Origin: Ramlibacter albus | Lineage (GTDB): Bacteria > Pseudomonadota > Gammaproteobacteria > Burkholderiales > Burkholderiaceae_C | Direction: 5' to 3' | Assembly: GCF_014297445.1 (NCBI RefSeq) | Contig: NZ_JACORU010000001.1 | Coordinates: 806,001-870,000 of the forward strand | DNA length: 64,000 nucleotides | In this document: positions 37,501-45,346 of the stretch, in pieces | How positions within the stretch are numbered: the first letter of the stretch is position 1 | Layout: every line of letters begins with the position of its first letter | Notes under the pieces: model-generated | Databases searched by the model: none | Seen by the model: only the letters and a program-made list of their open reading frames with translations | Told to the model about the DNA's origin: nothing | Position numbers and translations under genes: made by a program

Positions 37501-40445
37501 TTCGCGGCGCCCTGCAGCGCCATCTTGTTGCCGAAGAGGAAGACACCGTTGCCGGTGATCGAGGACGTGGCGCCGAGCGTGAGCTTGCCGCCCGCAGCCA
37601 GCAACGCGGTCGCCGTGCCCGTGTTCAGCGCCGCATTGAGCGTCATGTCGTCGGTGGCCGACGAGTTGTTGGTGTTGATGGTGACCGGTGCGTTCGCGTT
37701 CAGGCCGATGGAATTGATCACCATCGAGCCGGAGTGGAACAGCTGGATCGAGTTCGGCCCGCTCGCCACGCCGCCGATCTGGTAGCTGGCGGCCGCACCC
37801 GTCGTGAAAGACGTCGCATCGAACGAGGTGCCGCCGTTGATGCCGATCTGCCCGCCCGCGATGCCGTCCTGCAGCTTGAAGATGTCGGACCGCGCGAAGC
37901 CGCTGCCCGACTTGAACAGGCCGTTGGCCGCCTTGAGGTCCAGCGTGGAAGTGGCCGAGCCCGTGGTCACGAACCCATTGACGGTGATCCCGCCGGAGAT
38001 GTCGTTGACGGCGAGCTGCGACCCGGCCAGCGTCTGCGACAGGTTGCCGAGCGTCAGGCCCCCCGCGTTGTTGTTCGTGAACTGCACCGAACCGCCCGAG
38101 CCGGTGAGCGATGCCACGCTGTTGCCCGATGCGGTCAGCGTGATGGCGTTGCCGGGCGCGCTCACGTTGAGCAGGTTGCCCATGATCCGGCCGGAGGCGC
38201 CTTCCGTCATCGAGCCGGACGTGGTGGAGAGCGTGAGGTTGCCGCCCACCGCATCGAGCGTCTGCAGGACCGAGAGGCTGCCGGCGGTGACCGCGATGCT
38301 GCCGCTGCCACTGGCGGTGACGCGTGCATTGGTCGTCACTGCCACGTTCGAGTCGAGGACGATCGCGCCGCTCGTGGCGTTGTTGACGATGCCGAACCCG
38401 AGGCCGGTGTTGTCCACGGTCACGGCGCCGGTGCCGACGTGCTTCAGGCGGATGTCGCCGGTGCCGTTGTTGGAGGCGCTCACGCGCGTGGCGTCGAACT
38501 CCGCGCCGCCGCCGGCGCCGTTGGAGATGCCGCCGTTGGCTGCGATCTGCACGTCGTTGCCGTAGATCACCTTCGCGGACTGCATGCCCACGGCGCCGGC
38601 TGCGTTGATCAGCACGTTGCCGCTCGTGCCGAGCGCGCCTGCTCGCGCATCGATGTTGCCGCCGCCCAGCGACATGAAGCTGCCGGACGTGAGCTGGATG
38701 TTGCCGCCGCTGCCGACGCCCGGTGTGGTGAGGATCTCGCGCACGACGAGGCTGCCACTCGCGCCACCTGCGCTCATGGTGACGGCTCCGCCTTGCGTCC
38801 TGACCCCGCCGATGTTGATGTCCCCCCCGTTGACGTTGAGGACGACGTTGCCGCCGCCGGTGACGATGCGGTCGTTGACGTCGCCGGTCACCGTATCGCC
38901 CAACCCGGTGTTGCCGAACCGGATGCTGCCGCTGCCGGTAACGCCTGCGTTGATCGTGAACGTGCTGCCGGACCCGACGCTGCCCATGGAGAGCGCGTCC
39001 GAAGTCATGTTCCCCAGGATCACGTTGCGGTTCGCCGCAAGCGTCACGTTGCCGCCGAGCGATTCCAGCTTGCCCTGCGAGATCGTCCAGTCGGTGTTGT
39101 CGGCCGTGTTGTCGACGCCGCTGGCGCCGACCATCGAGTCCTTCGCCTGGCTGAAGGCCGCGCCGGGGACGATGATGATGTCGCGGGGGTCCAGCAGCAG
39201 CGAGCCGGCGCGGCCATTCGCGGCCGAAGTGTCCACGTCGCCGGTGAAGCGCAGGTTTTCCTTGCCGGAAGTTTCCACCTTTCCGCCGTCGCCGCCCAGC
39301 GCGCCACCGCGGGCCGCGATGCTGCCGGCCATCACCGTGCGGTCGTTGCCCCACACCACCACGGTGCCGCCGTGGCCTCGCTGCGTCGCGCTCGCGTTGA
39401 TCGTCGCCCCGGCCTCGAGCGTGGTCGCGGACGCATTCGCGATGCGCGCATCGCCACCCTGCCAGCCGCCACCCACCAGCGCTTCGCCGCCGCCATCGCG
39501 CCCGGATACGTCGATGACCGCGCCGCTGCGCAGCATCACCTTGTTGGCGGTGACGTGAACCGAACCGCCTGCCGAACCCGCTTCGGCGCGCACGCTGCCG
39601 GACACGTCCGCAGCTTCAGCACCCTTGAGCACGACCTTGCCGCCTTCGGCGCTCACGCCGCTGGCCTGCACGAGGCCGCTGTGCTTCAGCGTCCCCGCAA
39701 ACACGCCGACTGCATCACCCTTCAACGTGCCCAGGTTCACCGCGCGGTCGTCCGGCGCCTGCACCTGCAGCTGGATGCCTTCGAGCCCGCGGCCCGTGAT
39801 CGCCACCTTGCGGCCCGCGGCCAGCACCGTGGCGCCGTTGTCCGCCTGCACGATCGCATCGGCGCCCACCTGCACGTCCGGCGAGATCAGCACGAGGTCG
39901 CCCGAGCGCGCAATGACCTGCCCCTGCACCGACAGGCTGGCGCCGAACGCGCCGTCGCCGAAGACGAGCCGCCCCGCGATCGCATCGGCTTCGCTCATGC
40001 GCAGCGTCGACGCGGTGAAGGCCGCCGTGTCCACCACCGCACCCGCACCCACCGTGATGCCCGAGGGGTTGACCAGCACGAGCCGGCCGTTGGAGGACAG
40101 CGTGCCGAAGATGCGGCTCGGGTCGTTGCCGAGGACCCGGTTGATCGACGTGCTCGCCGCGTTGGGCTGCACGAACTGCGTCGTCGTGCCCGAGGGGATG
40201 GAGAAACTCTGCCAGTTGATCGCCGAGTGCGAAGTGCCCGCGCCGTTCTGCGTGGTGACCACCGTCTTGCTGCCCTGCTGCACGACACTCGCGGCACCAT
40301 GGATGGCCTGCGCGCCCACGGGCTGCCCGCGCGAGGCCAGCGGGATGAAACATGCGGCGACGGCCAGTGCGATCGCGAGCGGTGCGTGGCCGCAGGCGGC
40401 GGGGCTGCCGGCGACGCGCGCCCGGTACAACTTCGTTTGGGTCAT
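34509..40445 (-). CDS. Filamentous haemagglutinin-type exoprotein, first gene of the tandem operon (FHA copy 3)
   Basis: 1978 residues. The N-terminus begins [15 protein letters not shown] and differs from the other copies for ~20 residues, then reaches the common signal core (cleavage near SRGQ) and TPS domain with NPSGITVG. A beta-helix of about 1300 residues is rich in Asn/Ser/Thr/Gly strands (for example [20 protein letters not shown]). The PTPA linker (~1708-1890, ~45 units) is twice the length of those in the other copies and contains a 120-bp-period duplication. The common tail ends DTSCKP. The start has Shine-Dalgarno GAGAG, and a sigma70-like promoter lies 74 bp upstream of the ATG. 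As first gene of the cluster it probably sets expression of all three. No TpsB is linked. Confidence 0.92.
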   Translation of the reverse strand: MTQTKLYRARVAGSPAACGHAPLAIALAVAACFIPLASRGQPVGAQAIHGAASVVQQGSKTVVTTQNGAGTSHSAINWQSFSIPSGTTTQFVQPNAASTSINRVLGNDPSRIFGTLSSNGRLVLVNPSGITVGAGAVVDTAAFTASTLRMSEADAIAGRLVFGDGAFGASLSVQGQVIARSGDLVLISPDVQVGADAIVQADNGATVLAAGRKVAITGRGLEGIQLQVQAPDDRAVNLGTLKGDAVGVFAGTLKHSGLVQASGVSAEGGKVVLKGAEAADVSGSVRAEAGSAGGSVHVTANKVMLRSGAVIDVSGRDGGGEALVGGGWQGGDARIANASATTLEAGATINASATQRGHGGTVVVWGNDRTVMAGSIAARGGALGGDGGKVETSGKENLRFTGDVDTSAANGRAGSLLLDPRDIIIVPGAAFSQAKDSMVGASGVDNTADNTDWTISQGKLESLGGNVTLAANRNVILGNMTSDALSMGSVGSGSTFTINAGVTGSGSIRFGNTGLGDTVTGDVNDRIVTGGGNVVLNVNGGDINIGGVRTQGGAVTMSAGGASGSLVVREILTTPGVGSGGNIQLTSGSFMSLGGGNIDARAGALGTSGNVLINAAGAVGMQSAKVIYGNDVQIAANGGISNGAGGGAEFDATRVSASNNGTGDIRLKHVGTGAVTVDNTGLGFGIVNNATSGAIVLDSNVAVTTNARVTASGSGSIAVTAGSLSVLQTLDAVGGNLTLSTTSGSMTEGASGRIMGNLLNVSAPGNAITLTASGNSVASLTGSGGSVQFTNNNAGGLTLGNLSQTLAGSQLAVNDISGGITVNGFVTTGSATSTLDLKAANGLFKSGSGFARSDIFKLQDGIAGGQIGINGGTSFDATSFTTGAAASYQIGGVASGPNSIQLFHSGSMVINSIGLNANAPVTINTNNSSATDDMTLNAALNTGTATALLAAGGKLTLGATSSITGNGVFLFGNKMALQGAANSVSGTNFVSLSTTGGAAMNLGSATDAAAGTVELSATELNTLASGTLVKLGGTNTASLSITQPLALAGATNVLGLQSASTITQLATAPITANKLGIRALGDVTLDTASNAVSNLAATIGDATNVNKTFRIKTSGALNIAGPHDLMSGITSFFDGSATGDQGTAVLIAGGALTQSTGTINTRGVYAEGSSVNLTGSNSTGVIAGKATGSGASDSFAYTSTNAISLSTINGFAGVSQASATPVIGISLTGNGIGQSAGANVVTNKGLKFTSTGSVLLTSSGNAVAGNIAGTGTSVQYSQPGAVGVGLSGQGITASTGGVTITSTGDAVVATQPITGNGITLEGLGGALGDIIVSNTTLNSAAGGVLLKAGNDITLAGAKLTGAGSINAIAGNNFIVGVGTTSLNMNVSSTNAATPAAPIPLQVDGGTLSIDGPMNIARLDILNSGSLTGASNLTISGALGWSSGSMLGTGSLTVMSGAVATIGGNVSLTRPVVNSGTVNMTSGTLTFGTGGSISNQSGAFFNLGGDALQFAGTGGTVSNFGTFRKNAGTGTSTVNGVTFTNNSTGLVASGTGTLSFAAGVLTSNSGTLGSNAGATLAIANNLANNASAVIGGMGTLDLGSGLLTNNGIISPGGVGTVATLAILTPSLTMGAGSKLATDLTSTGSYDIVNVSGNIDLGSMTIQKNDVSPTYVPGDNFDILRSTGGTITGTPPTLAGFSTAINAGPPPSLRISPTPAPTPAPTPAPTPAPTPAPTPAPTPAPTPAPTPAPTPAPTPAPTPAPTPAPTPAPTPAPTPAPTPAPTPAPTPAPTPAPTPAPTPAPTPAPTPAPTPAPTPAPTPAPTPAPTPAPTPAPTPAPTPAPTPAPTPAPTPAPTPAPTPAPTPAPTPAPTPAPTPAPTPAPTPAPTPAPTPAPTASPTASATAARLQEALPNIAPAIVEQVVTEQQNTLTTFVSLLVKEEKSQAETKEKEKDKKDEQRGDDKKDAKKSKDPIVTDTSCKP
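34770..35325 (-). repeat. PTPA linker repeat of FHA copy 3 (about 45 units of 12 bp)
   Basis: The longest of the three linker arrays. Within it, the 60 bases 34981-35040 recur exactly at 35101-35160. The identity extends on both sides (about 34945-35084 against 35065-35204), so a 120-bp block of ten units has been duplicated in frame. Confidence 0.9.
39446..40306 (-). repeat. Shared TPS-domain coding repeat, copy in FHA 3
   Basis: The upstream member of the ~860-bp near-identical pair with FHA 2 (33490-34350). With the FHA 1 copy, this gives three directly oriented homologous blocks about 6-7 kb apart, able to support recombination between the genes. Confidence 0.88.
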
Positions 40446-40457
40446 GTGTTGTCTCTC

Positions 40458-40490
40458 GCGCCGGGGTCCCTCGGCTAACCTGCCCGGCGC
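40458..40490 (-). promoter_or_regulatory. Inverted repeat in the leader of the FHA operon
   Basis: Arms GCGCCGGG (40458-40465) and CCCGGCGC (40483-40490), 17 bp apart, lie between the predicted promoter and the ATG at 40445. The nearer arm ends 13 bases before the start codon, just upstream of the GAGAG ribosome-binding site. It could be a leader hairpin or an operator. Confidence 0.4.
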
Positions 40491-40518
40491 GTCCTCTGAG
40501 AGGGAAAAGGTCGATTCA

Positions 40519-40547
40519 ACAGTAGCACAGCGTTACATGGCACGCAA
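40519..40547 (-). promoter_or_regulatory. Predicted sigma70-like promoter of the FHA operon
   Basis: On the minus strand, TTGCGT (plus 40542-40547) and TACTGT (plus 40519-40524) are separated by exactly 17 bp. They sit in a locally AT-richer tract of the 236-bp divergent intergenic region. The leader would be about 65 nt. Confidence 0.5.
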
Positions 40548-40660
40548 TAAAAGTGCCGCAGTGAAAACCGCAGTGCGCATCACACTTCACGGCGGCCATT
40601 CAAGAGCGGCTCGCTTGGTAACATGCCCGTGAAAAAATTACGGCCGCGGTGTGACACAAA

Positions 40661-40677
40661 TGTCGCGGCAAGCGACA
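40661..40677 (+). promoter_or_regulatory. Small hairpin next to the glycosyltransferase start
   Basis: TGTCGC-GGCAA-GCGACA forms a 6-bp stem with a 5-nt loop. It is followed directly by AGG and the ATG at 40682, so it abuts or overlaps the ribosome-binding region. Confidence 0.35.
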
Positions 40678-40681
40678 AGGT

Positions 40682-41635
40682 ATGTCGATCTTCCTGAGCA
40701 TCGCGGCCTACTGCGATCCCCTGCTGCCCTTCACGATCGAGCGGGCCCTTGCGACGGCGCGCAACCCCGAGGCCTTGCACTTCGGGGTGGTGGAGCAGGC
40801 ACCGGGCGACGGGCCACGGCCTGCGGCGTCATCGGCCGCCCCAGGGCGAATCAGCTACGTGCGCATCGACCCGGTCGACGCGCGCGGCCCGTGCTGGGCG
40901 CGCGCCATCGCGATGTCGCTCTACGACGGCGAGGATTTCTTCTTTCAAATCGACTCGCACATGGACTTCGACCCCGGCTGGGACGAGATGCTGTGCGACC
41001 AGCTTCGCACGCTCATGGCGGGCCGGCGCGGTGCAGTCATTTCCTCTTACCCGAATCCTTTCGTGTTCGAGGACGGCAAGCCCGTGCGGCGCAACAACAA
41101 CGCGGACGTGCTGGTGCACGTGGTCAAGACCGGCACGAACTTCGAGCCCGGCCACCCCGTGCTGTCCTTCGAGGCGCATCCCGTCCCTTCGCCGCTGCCC
41201 ATCGAGGGCATCCACCTCGGCGCGGGCTGCCTGTTCGCGCCGGGCAGCATCGTGCAGCTGTTCCCCTACGACCCGTTCCTGTACTTCCACGGCGAAGAGC
41301 AGTCGATGACCATGCGGCTGTACACGCATGGCTGGGACATCTTCCACATCCCGAACCTGCCGGTCTTCCACCTGTACAACAACGCCGACGCGGGCGCGCC
41401 GCCGCGACCGATGCACTGGGACGCGGCCCACGAGTCGCAACGGGCGATCGGCTGGTGGCTGTACGAGCAGCGCGCACGCGGCCGCCTTGCCCAGCTGGTG
41501 GCCAACGCGCCGCTCGGGGTGTACGGGCTGGGGCGCATCCGCACGGTGGCGGAGTACGCGGCGTTCAGCGGGATCGACTACGCGGCGCGCACGCTGGAGC
41601 CGAAGGCGTGGTCGCCGCTACGCGTCCAGCAGTGA
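40682..41635 (+). CDS. GlcNAc-type glycosyltransferase (Gnt1-like)
   Basis: 317 residues, cytoplasmic, no signal peptide. MSIFLSIAAYCDPLLPFTIE is the typical N-terminus of the GlcNAc-transferase family (PF11397; eukaryotic Skp1 Gnt1 relatives). The family's metal-binding signature appears as FQIDSHMDFDPGWDE, with Asp91 and His93 in place of DxD. It is followed by EGIHLGAGCLFAPGS and YFHGEEQSMTMRLYTHGWD, which supply the acceptor and catalytic acid region, and by a C-terminal helical part. Such enzymes transfer a sugar, probably GlcNAc, to a hydroxyl on protein or glycan. It diverges from the FHA operon across a 236-bp shared control region, which suggests it may modify those Ser/Thr/Pro-rich exoproteins (inference). 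The 3' end overlaps the uracil-DNA glycosylase gene by 18 bp tail to tail. Confidence 0.85.
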   Translation: MSIFLSIAAYCDPLLPFTIERALATARNPEALHFGVVEQAPGDGPRPAASSAAPGRISYVRIDPVDARGPCWARAIAMSLYDGEDFFFQIDSHMDFDPGWDEMLCDQLRTLMAGRRGAVISSYPNPFVFEDGKPVRRNNNADVLVHVVKTGTNFEPGHPVLSFEAHPVPSPLPIEGIHLGAGCLFAPGSIVQLFPYDPFLYFHGEEQSMTMRLYTHGWDIFHIPNLPVFHLYNNADAGAPPRPMHWDAAHESQRAIGWWLYEQRARGRLAQLVANAPLGVYGLGRIRTVAEYAAFSGIDYAARTLEPKAWSPLRVQQ

Positions 41636-42403
41636 CTGCGCGAAGCACAGGTCGGCCCAGGCCTTGGCCTTGTCCGGCAGGTTGCGCAGCAGGTAGGCGG
41701 GGTGGTAGGTGACGACGACGGGCACGCCGTTGTAGTGGTGCACGCGGCCGCGCAGCTTGCCGACCGGTTCCGTCGTCTGCAGGATCGATTGCACCGCGAA
41801 GCGGCCCATTGCGAGGATGATGCGCGGCTTGAGCAAATCCACCTGCCGGCGCAGGAAGGGCTCGCATTGCGCCACTTCCTCGGGCTCCGGGTTGCGGTTG
41901 CCGGGCGGGCGGCACTTGAGCACGTTGGCGATGTAGACGCTCGTGCGCCGGTCGCGGCCGATCGCGCGCAGCATGTTGTCCAGCAGCTTGCCGGCCTGGC
42001 CCACGAAGGGCTCGCCCTGCGCGTCCTCGTTCTCGCCCGGGGCTTCGCCGATGACCATCACCTCCGCGTGCGCGGGGCCGACGCCGAAGACGGTGTTGCG
42101 GCGGCCATTGCAAAGCTTGCAGGCGCGGCAGGCAGCGACGCTGGCTTCGAGCGCGGCCCAGTCCATCGATTCGACGCCGGTCGCGCGCGGCGCAAGCGGC
42201 ATGGCGACGGGCCGCTGCGGGACGGGTGCGGGCGGCCGCGCTTCCGCGCGGGGAGCGGCAGCGGGCGGCGGGGCGCTCGACATGGCGGCCTCGGCGGCCG
42301 CCACCGGTGCGGGCTGGGCGACAACGGGCGCCTCCGGGAGGAACACCCGCACGCCCATTTCGGCCAGCATCGCCCGCTGGCGTTCGTCGAGTTCGAGGCT
42401 CAC
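41618..42403 (-). CDS. Family 4 uracil-DNA glycosylase (Fe-S type)
   Basis: 261 residues from a GTG start whose last bases overlap the rimI stop (GTGA). Residues ~1-95 are a poorly conserved Pro/Ala-rich extension. The catalytic domain carries the 4Fe-4S cysteines (CRACKLC, and CRPPGNRNP...AQC), motif 1 GEAPGENEDAQGEPFVGQAG and motif 2 YHPAYLLRN. The enzyme removes uracil from DNA to start base-excision repair. The Fe-S cluster and GE.PG motif distinguish it from family 1 Ung. It lies in the tsaB-rimI-udg operon often seen in betaproteobacteria. The long upstream extension in this frame is just the rimI/tsaB region and was not included. Confidence 0.9.
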   Translation of the reverse strand: MSLELDERQRAMLAEMGVRVFLPEAPVVAQPAPVAAAEAAMSSAPPPAAAPRAEARPPAPVPQRPVAMPLAPRATGVESMDWAALEASVAACRACKLCNGRRNTVFGVGPAHAEVMVIGEAPGENEDAQGEPFVGQAGKLLDNMLRAIGRDRRTSVYIANVLKCRPPGNRNPEPEEVAQCEPFLRRQVDLLKPRIILAMGRFAVQSILQTTEPVGKLRGRVHHYNGVPVVVTYHPAYLLRNLPDKAKAWADLCFAQSLLDA

Positions 42404-42867
42404 AGCTTGTAGCTCATCACGATGGCGTCCTCGCGCTTGCCGCCACCGGCCGGGTAGTAGTTGCGGCGCTCGCCCACGCGGCGGTAGCCGTAGTGCTCGT
42501 ACACCTTCTGCGCCCGCGTGTTGCCCACGCGCACCTCCAGCCACAGCCACTGCGCGCCCTGCGAGCGGGACCAGAGCCCCAGCGCATCGAGCATCACGCG
42601 GCCCCAGCCCTGGCCCTGGAACTGCGGCGCCACGGTGATGTTCAGCAGGTGCACTTCGTCGACGCCCTTCATGGCCACGTAGTAGCCGATCAGGGTTTCC
42701 CCCGCCACCAGCAACTGGGCGTGGTAGCCCGAACGCAGCGAGTCCGAGAAATTGCCGCGCGTCCAGGGGTGGGCGTATGCGGCGCGCTCGGCCACGAGCA
42801 CTTCGTCGAGGTGGTGCTCGGTCATCGGCTCGAAGCCGGCCTCGATGGTCTTGAAGACGGCGCTCAT
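42400..42867 (-). CDS. rimI: Ribosomal protein S18-alanine N-acetyltransferase
   Basis: 155 residues with one GNAT domain. The acetyl-CoA motif is QFQGQGWGR (Q/RxxGxG/A). LLNITVAPQFQG and LEVRVGNTRAQKVYEHYGYR are typical RimI blocks, and PWTRGNFSDSL is the conserved N-terminal substrate region. It acetylates the N-terminal Ala of S18. The ATG overlaps the tsaB stop (ATGA), and its own stop overlaps the uracil-DNA glycosylase start, so the three genes are translationally coupled. Some bacteria have a RimI-TsaB fusion, which fits this gene order. Confidence 0.93.
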   Translation of the reverse strand: MSAVFKTIEAGFEPMTEHHLDEVLVAERAAYAHPWTRGNFSDSLRSGYHAQLLVAGETLIGYYVAMKGVDEVHLLNITVAPQFQGQGWGRVMLDALGLWSRSQGAQWLWLEVRVGNTRAQKVYEHYGYRRVGERRNYYPAGGGKREDAIVMSYKL

Positions 42868-43556
42868 GGCTGCGAAGCCGCGGCCTTGGCGGCCGCGCGC
42901 TCCTGCGTAGTTTGAGCCACTTTATCCCGGATGTAGAGGGGCAGGGCCCCATCCGCGCTGGTGGCGTGACCGGCAGCCAACAGCGGGGGGGCCAGCGAGA
43001 GCAGGGCGGCCGCGGTCGGAAGGGCGTCGACCTGCGAGCCCGAGGCCGGCAGGCGCCCCGCATACGCGTGCCGCGCATTGCCCGCGACGACCCAGCCATC
43101 GGGCGCTTGGAGCGCTTCGGGCTTCATCAACGCTGGTGCCTGCACGCACGTCCACGCGCCGGCGGCGTACTCGTACGCCGCAGCGTACACCTCGTCCATC
43201 CGCGCATCGAGCACGGCGACAACCTGCGTGCTGCCTTGCTGCATCCGGGCGTCCTCGGCCACGGCCAGCAGCGTGTCGACGGGCAGCACGGGCACGCCCG
43301 CGCCGAACGCAAGCCCCTGCGCGATTGAGCAGGCGGTCCGCAGCCCCGTGAAAGAGCCTGGTCCGCGCCCGAAGACGATCGCGTCCAGCTGGGCCAGCGC
43401 GAGCCCCGCCTCGGCCAGCAGGGCCTGGACGGTGGGAATCAGGGTCGCCGACGACTGCGCCCCGCCCGCGCCCTCGTGCCGCCAGGTGCGGCCATCGGCG
43501 CGCGCCACGGCCACCGAGAGGTGCTCGGTGCTGGTGTCGAAGGCAAGGAGGTTCAA
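42864..43556 (-). CDS. tsaB: tRNA t6A37 threonylcarbamoyltransferase complex subunit TsaB
   Basis: About 230 residues of the ASKHA fold: NLLAFDTSTEHLSVAVARAD, then FGRGPGSFTGLRTACSIAQGL, then LDARMDEVYAA, all hallmarks of TsaB. It binds TsaD and is needed, with TsaE, for adding threonylcarbamoyl to A37 of ANN-decoding tRNAs. TsaC, which makes the intermediate, is encoded at 47716-48711. The start is a TTG in either case. I chose 43556 because MNLLAFDTSTE matches the usual family N-terminus; a TTG at 43574 would add six residues and also lies at a plausible position below a GATAAT -10 box. It diverges from dacB with ~50 bp between starts. Confidence 0.9.
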   Translation of the reverse strand: MNLLAFDTSTEHLSVAVARADGRTWRHEGAGGAQSSATLIPTVQALLAEAGLALAQLDAIVFGRGPGSFTGLRTACSIAQGLAFGAGVPVLPVDTLLAVAEDARMQQGSTQVVAVLDARMDEVYAAAYEYAAGAWTCVQAPALMKPEALQAPDGWVVAGNARHAYAGRLPASGSQVDALPTAAALLSLAPPLLAAGHATSADGALPLYIRDKVAQTTQERAAAKAAASQP

Positions 43557-43594
43557 TTCGGGCTCGAAGGGCAATCCGCGATTATCCGGCGCCC

Positions 43595-43600
43595 CATAAT
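43595..43600 (+). promoter_or_regulatory. Possible -10 box giving a leaderless dacB mRNA
   Basis: CATAAT ends 6 bp before the dacB ATG at 43607, placing the start of transcription at the start codon. On the other strand GATAAT (plus 43581-43586) similarly precedes the upstream tsaB TTG. No good -35 or Shine-Dalgarno was seen for either. Confidence 0.3.
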
Positions 43601-43606
43601 GCCCGC

Positions 43607-45001
43607 ATGGTGGCGCTCTGGCGGCGGATGGTGTGGGGTGCGGTGTTTGCGTCGGCCACGGCTGGGCTTGGCGCGCAGGGGCTGCCGCCGGAGATCGAAG
43701 CGGCGCTCGCCCGCACGAAGGTCCCGCGCGAGGCTGTCACGCTTTTCGTCGCGCCGGTGGACGACCTTGGCAAGGCGCGCGTCGCCCATCGCATCGACAA
43801 CCCCGTCAACCCCGCCTCGGTGGCCAAGCTGGTCACGACCTATGCCGCGCTCGAGCTGCTCGGCCCCGCCTACACCTGGTCGACGCCGGTGTACGCCGAG
43901 GGTCCCATCCGCGACGGCGTGCTGCAGGGCAACCTCTACATCCGCGGCCTCGGCGACCCCAAGCTCGTGGCCGAGCGGCTGTGGCTGCTGATGCGGCGCG
44001 TGCAGGGGCTGGGCATCAAGCGGGTATCCGGCGACATCGTGCTCGACCGCAGCGCGTTCGAAACCGCCCCCGTGGACGCCGCCGCTTTCGACGGCGAGCC
44101 GCTGCGCCCCTACAACGCGGCCCCGGACGCGCTGCTCGTCAACTACAAGTCGGTCGTCATCACCTTCACGCCCGCCGACGGCCAGGCACGCGTGCACGTG
44201 GAGCCGCCGCTGGCCGGCGTCACCTGGCCCGCGAACGTGCCGCTCGCAGCGGGCGATTGCGGCGACTGGCGCACGGGCCTGCGAGCCGACTACACGGACC
44301 CGCTGCGCCCGCGCTTCGCAGGCAGCTACCCTGCCGCTTGCGGCGAGCGCGTGTGGCCGATCGCGTTCGCCGACCCGGCGGCTTTCGCGGTGCGCGCTGT
44401 TGCCGGCATGTGGCAATCGCTCGGCGGCACGGTGGGCGGGCAGGTGCGGGAGGGCCGCGTGCCCGCAGGGCTGCGGCCCGTGTTCGACGTGCGCTCGCCA
44501 CCACTCGCCGAAGCCGTGCGCGACATCAACAAGTACAGCAACAATGTGATGGCGCAGCAGCTCTTCCTCACGCTCAGCCTGCAGGCGCGCGGGGCGGGCA
44601 CGTTCGAGGGCTCGCGCGACGTTTTGCGCTCGTGGTGGCGCGACCGCATCGGCGGCGACCCGCCGGTGGTGGAGAACGGCTCCGGCCTGTCGCGCACCGA
44701 CCGGGTCACCGCGCGCCAACTCGCGCAGCTGCTCGCGCTCGCCTGGAAGTCGCCGCTCATGCCCGAGCTGGTGGCCTCGCTGCCCGTCACCGGGCTCGAC
44801 GGGACGCTGCGGCGGTCCACGGCCGCGGGGCTCGCGCACCTCAAGAGCGGCAGCCTGCGCGACGTCGCCGGCATCGCGGGCTACGTGCACGGCGCCAGCG
44901 GCCGGCGCTACGTGCTGGTCGCCATCGCCAACCATTCCGCTCCGTCGGCGATCCGGCCGCTCTTCGACGTGCTGGTGGACTGGGCGGCCCGGGACTCATG
45001 A
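43607..45001 (+). CDS. dacB: D-alanyl-D-alanine carboxypeptidase/endopeptidase (PBP4 type)
   Basis: 464 residues. A signal peptide (RRMVWGAVFASATAGLGAQG) targets it to the periplasm. The three serine-peptidase motifs are in order: SxxK in NPASVAKL, SxN in KYSNNVMAQQ and KTG-type in HLKSGSL. The large insert between SxxK and SxN is typical of class C PBP4 (peptidase S13). It cleaves D-Ala-D-Ala and peptide cross-links in peptidoglycan. Its stop overlaps the semiSWEET start (ATGA). It is divergent from tsaB. Confidence 0.92.
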   Translation: MVALWRRMVWGAVFASATAGLGAQGLPPEIEAALARTKVPREAVTLFVAPVDDLGKARVAHRIDNPVNPASVAKLVTTYAALELLGPAYTWSTPVYAEGPIRDGVLQGNLYIRGLGDPKLVAERLWLLMRRVQGLGIKRVSGDIVLDRSAFETAPVDAAAFDGEPLRPYNAAPDALLVNYKSVVITFTPADGQARVHVEPPLAGVTWPANVPLAAGDCGDWRTGLRADYTDPLRPRFAGSYPAACGERVWPIAFADPAAFAVRAVAGMWQSLGGTVGGQVREGRVPAGLRPVFDVRSPPLAEAVRDINKYSNNVMAQQLFLTLSLQARGAGTFEGSRDVLRSWWRDRIGGDPPVVENGSGLSRTDRVTARQLAQLLALAWKSPLMPELVASLPVTGLDGTLRRSTAAGLAHLKSGSLRDVAGIAGYVHGASGRRYVLVAIANHSAPSAIRPLFDVLVDWAARDS

Positions 45002-45270
45002 GCGGCGCCGACCTCATCGGCTACGTCGCCGCCGTCCTGACCACCCTCAGCTTCGTCCCGCAGGCGTGGCATACCTGGCGCACGCGCGACGTGAGCGGGA
45101 TCTCTCTGGGCATGTACAGCGTCTTCACTGCCGGGGTGGCGCTGTGGCTCGCGTACGGCGTCCTGGTGACGGCCTGGCCCGTCATCCTGGCCAATGCGGT
45201 CACGCTCGCGCTGGCCTGCTCGATCCTGGCGATGAAGGTCCGCTTCGGGGGCGGCGCGTCACCTGAGTGA
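44998..45270 (+). CDS. SemiSWEET small sugar transporter
   Basis: A 90-residue membrane protein made of one three-helix MtN3/PQ-loop unit. LIGYVAAVLTTLSFVPQAWH carries the PQ motif, then TWRTRDVSGISLGMYSVF, then LWLAYGVLV, and AWPVILANAVTLALACSILA with the conserved Pro and Asn of the substrate site. SemiSWEETs dimerise to make a six-helix facilitator for sugars such as sucrose or glucose. Its ATG overlaps the dacB stop by 4 bp, so expression is coupled to a peptidoglycan enzyme. The functional reason for that pairing is not obvious. The short length is normal for the family. Confidence 0.87.
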   Translation: MSGADLIGYVAAVLTTLSFVPQAWHTWRTRDVSGISLGMYSVFTAGVALWLAYGVLVTAWPVILANAVTLALACSILAMKVRFGGGASPE

Positions 45271-45278
45271 CGGCCTGA

Positions 45279-45299
45279 GGGTTCCCACGGATGGGACCC
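45279..45299 (+). terminator. Hairpin after the dacB-semiSWEET pair
   Basis: GGGTTCCCA-CGGA-TGGGACCC forms a stem with a single-base bulge, 9 bp after the semiSWEET stop. It lacks a U-tract, so it is at best a weak or Rho-dependent end. Confidence 0.3.
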
Positions 45300-45304
45300 G
45301 CCGC

Positions 45305-45322
45305 GCCATGGATAACCATGGC
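45305..45322 (+). promoter_or_regulatory. Inverted repeat in the leader of the lipase-like gene
   Basis: GCCATGG-ATAA-CCATGGC is a perfect 7-bp inverted repeat with a 4-nt spacer, 24 bp before the ATG at 45347. It could be an operator or a leader hairpin. It also contains false ATGs that invite a wrong upstream start call. Confidence 0.3.
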
Positions 45323-45346
45323 AACCCCGACCACCGGAGACACAAC

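Noticed and set aside
13995-40445. A linked TpsB/FhaC outer-membrane partner for the haemagglutinin-type proteins
   Set aside because: I looked through the genes on both sides and between copies; no POTRA/barrel protein is encoded in the window.
45308-45346. Earlier ATG start for the lipase-like lipoprotein
   Set aside because: It would put 13 polar residues before the lipobox signal peptide and lacks a ribosome-binding site. The ATG at 45347 has GGAGA.
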